From positions 1-5,851 of the forward strand of contig USJH01000060.1 of NCBI GenBank assembly GCA_900554955.1: 5,851 nucleotides of DNA, given 5' to 3'. The translations under genes were made by a program, and so were the position numbers. The DNA is from an uncultured Clostridia bacterium (GTDB taxonomy: Bacteria > Bacillota > Clostridia > Christensenellales > UBA1242). The notes beneath the pieces were generated by a model. The model searched no databases. It saw nothing but the letters and a program-made list of their open reading frames with translations, and was not told where the DNA came from. Positions within the stretch are counted from its first letter, which is position 1. Each line of letters begins with the position of its first letter. This document shows, piece after piece, positions 5,270 through 5,851 of the stretch.

Positions 5270-5585
5270 AAAAGCAACGATTGATGATTTAGAAAAAATT
5301 TGGGACAAAGACATTTTAGATAACCCTAATGACGAAAAATATGTGAATTGGAAACATCAATATATACAAAACAATATATTGGGTAAATGTGCAACATTTG
5401 TGGCCGTTGACAATTTTTCACCAATCGCTCAAATTACCATTTTATTTTCAACTGATTGTTCTGCTGTTAAGGATAGACCAATGCTTTGTGATGGTAAAAG
5501 CCGTGCAAATATGAATGCATTTAGAATTGAAAAAAAGTATGAAGGACAAGGACATATTTTAAAAATATGTCCTTTGTTCCAATAG
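5259..5585 (+). pseudogene. truncated GNAT acetyltransferase
   Basis: ATG 5259 begins MEYRKATIDDLEKIWDKDI, the usual N-terminal strand-helix of a GNAT N-acetyltransferase. Middle strands follow (ATFVAVDNFSPIAQITILFS), then NMNAFRIEKKYEGQGHI, the start of acetyl-CoA motif A (about residues 89-100), where R/Q-x-x-G-x-G/A would begin the pyrophosphate loop. The homology stops there: the last codons (LKICPLFQ) come from a palindrome at 5544-5580 and the frame ends at TAG 5583-5585. At 108 residues it lacks the rest of motif A, motif B and the C-terminal half of a usual 150-170-residue enzyme, so it should be inactive. No proper ribosome binding site precedes the ATG. In families of this kind the substrate is an amine, but none can be inferred here. 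Confidence 0.72.
5544..5580. repeat. palindrome at the GNAT break point
   Basis: GGACATATTTT (5550-5560) and AAAATATGTCC (5562-5572) are perfect inverted copies about a single central A, and the symmetry continues outward imperfectly (GGACAA at 5544-5549, TTTGTTCC at 5573-5580). It may be the remnant of a terminator hairpin joined to the gene by deletion, or a fold-back product. It lacks a clean T-tract, so I do not call it a working terminator. Confidence 0.75.
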
Positions 5586-5595
5586 TTTTTTTGCT

Positions 5596-5697
5596 TTAGC
5601 TCTTTACATGGTTTTTTTTATTATGGTTGCGGGAGTGCGTCGAAACACATGTTATTAATTTGTTTTCGGCAAAAGCCAAAAACTTCATTTTACACAT
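5596..5697 (-). CDS. tiny minus-strand ORF, probable 5' end of a lost gene
   Basis: ATG at 5697-5695 has AAGGAG (5708-5703) 5 bp upstream, as good as any site in the window, and reads MCKMKFLAFAENKLITCVST, then HSRNHNKKNHVKS and a stop, 33 residues. Its second half is simply a reading of the displaced tRNA end and its T-tract, so only the first 16-20 codons could be genuine. The likely origin is a gene start cut off by the same rearrangement. No promoter or family recognised. Confidence 0.2.
   Translation of the reverse strand: MCKMKFLAFAENKLITCVSTHSRNHNKKNHVKS
5612..5636 (-). repeat. displaced copy of the tRNA-fMet 3' end and its downstream flank
   Basis: These 25 bases are identical to 5798-5822. 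They hold the last 13 nt of the tRNA (positions 64-76, including CCA; 5636-5624) and the following ATAAT/T-tract. Past 5636 the sequence departs from the tRNA at once. It may be a vestigial attachment site or the end of a deleted second tRNA copy. Confidence 0.85.
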
Positions 5698-5733
5698 GGT
5701 TTCTCCTTTCCCCACAAAACTTCCTTGAAATTT

Positions 5734-5769
5734 TGCAGGGACCCCAACTTACAAATCCTACTCCCTGCA
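5734..5769. repeat. hairpin carrying an inverted tRNA-fMet segment
   Basis: TGCAGGGA (5734-5741) and TCCCTGCA (5762-5769) are perfect inverted repeats with a 20-nt loop. Within it, CAAATCCTACTCCC (5752-5765) equals tRNA positions 56-69 but on the strand opposite to the tRNA gene, so it forms a 14-bp inverted repeat with 5817-5830. Confidence 0.8.
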
Positions 5770-5773
5770 CAAA

Positions 5774-5805
5774 AAAAAAGAACCATTTGCATGGTTCTTT
5801 TTTTT
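5774..5805. terminator. terminator of the tRNA-fMet gene, duplicate of the 3385-3416 hairpin
   Basis: GAACCAT (5780-5786) / ATGGTTC (5791-5797) with loop TTGC. On the minus strand it starts a few bases after the CCA end and is followed by the complement of the A-run 5771-5779. Stem, loop and flanking runs match the one at 3385-3416 base for base. Confidence 0.88.
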
Positions 5806-5809
5806 ATTA

Positions 5810-5851
5810 TGGTTGCGGGAGTAGGATTTGAACCTACGACCTTCGGGTTAT
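5810..5851 (-). tRNA. initiator tRNA-fMet (CAU), 3' half, cut by window edge
   Basis: The minus strand gives tRNA positions 35-76. Anticodon bases 35-36 are AU, then AA and the 3' anticodon stem CCCGA, variable loop AGGTC, a fully paired T stem GTAGG/CCTAC with loop TTCAAAT, acceptor 3' strand TCCCGCA, discriminator A73 and encoded CCA. A72 (which in bacterial initiators faces an unpaired base 1) and the C-C-C-G stem that pairs with the initiator's G-G-G run separate it from elongator Met and Ile-GAU. Base 34 lies just outside the window, so CAU is inferred. It supplies formylmethionine for translation start. Confidence 0.9.

Larger units (their letters stand above)
5586..5809. other. gene-poor, rearranged strip between GNAT fragment and tRNA
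   Basis: No convincing full gene. It contains a displaced tRNA 3' end with its T-tract (5612-5636), a tiny minus-strand ORF with a good ribosome binding site (5596-5697), an 8-bp hairpin (5734-5769) whose arm carries an inverted tRNA piece (5752-5765), and the tRNA terminator (5774-5805). CCCCACAAAACTT (5712-5724) is loosely echoed by CCCCAACTT (5742-5750). Confidence 0.6.

Noticed and set aside
5649..5831. Plus-strand 60-residue ORF
   Set aside because: It runs through the hairpin, the tRNA terminator and the tRNA gene on the opposite strand, and has no ribosome binding site.

Overview
The window is AT-rich DNA with short intergenic gaps, AGGAG-type ribosome binding sites and many A-run/hairpin/T-run terminators. 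It carries InlB-type (Listeria-Bacteroides) repeat and lipoprotein genes typical of low-GC Bacillota. I read it as a chromosome segment of an uncultured, gut-type Clostridia-like or related low-GC Bacillota lineage. This is inference: nothing in the window fixes the species. TAA, TAG and TGA all look like ordinary stops.

Layout, left to right. (1) The C-terminal end of an unrecognised plus-strand gene ends in a strong terminator at about 230-266. (2) A guanylate kinase-family gene (333-881) has a clear sigma-70/A promoter and is followed 30 bp later by a membrane-anchored protein with four InlB-type repeats (912-1961). The pair looks like an operon and is closed by a GAAA-loop terminator. (3) At 2088-2311 lies a previously coding stretch: the N-terminal strand and truncated Walker A of an ABC-transporter ATPase, joined in frame to the last residues of an ABC-type permease, with one later frameshift. 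It is a scar of a deletion that removed most of a two-gene exporter. (4) A small coiled-coil protein gene (minus, 2362-2799) diverges from a MutT-type Nudix hydrolase gene (plus, 2957-3379). The gap between them holds A-tracts that become exactly 10-bp phased. (5) A two-pass membrane protein with a DUF3592-like domain (minus, 3415-3933) converges on the Nudix gene through a shared terminator. (6) A GC-rich, strongly self-complementary island (4058-4123) lies in the AT-rich gap before a lipoprotein gene (4206-5045). (7) The right end is rearranged. It has a short N-terminal piece of a membrane protein, a 19-bp tandem duplication, a GNAT acetyltransferase cut off after its acetyl-CoA motif at a palindrome, two displaced partial copies of a tRNA 3' end, and finally the 3' half of an initiator tRNA-fMet gene (minus strand, running off the window).

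How the genes relate: apart from the kinase/InlB-repeat pair, most look like independent one-gene transcription units, each with its own promoter and terminator. Several share bidirectional terminators at convergent ends. In three cases (333, 2957, 4206) the predicted transcript start lies within a few bases of the Shine-Dalgarno sequence, implying very short leaders. The most unusual parts are the phased A-tract divergent promoter, the switch-like hairpin island at 4058-4123, and the tRNA-fMet-linked scar with direct and inverted tRNA fragments.
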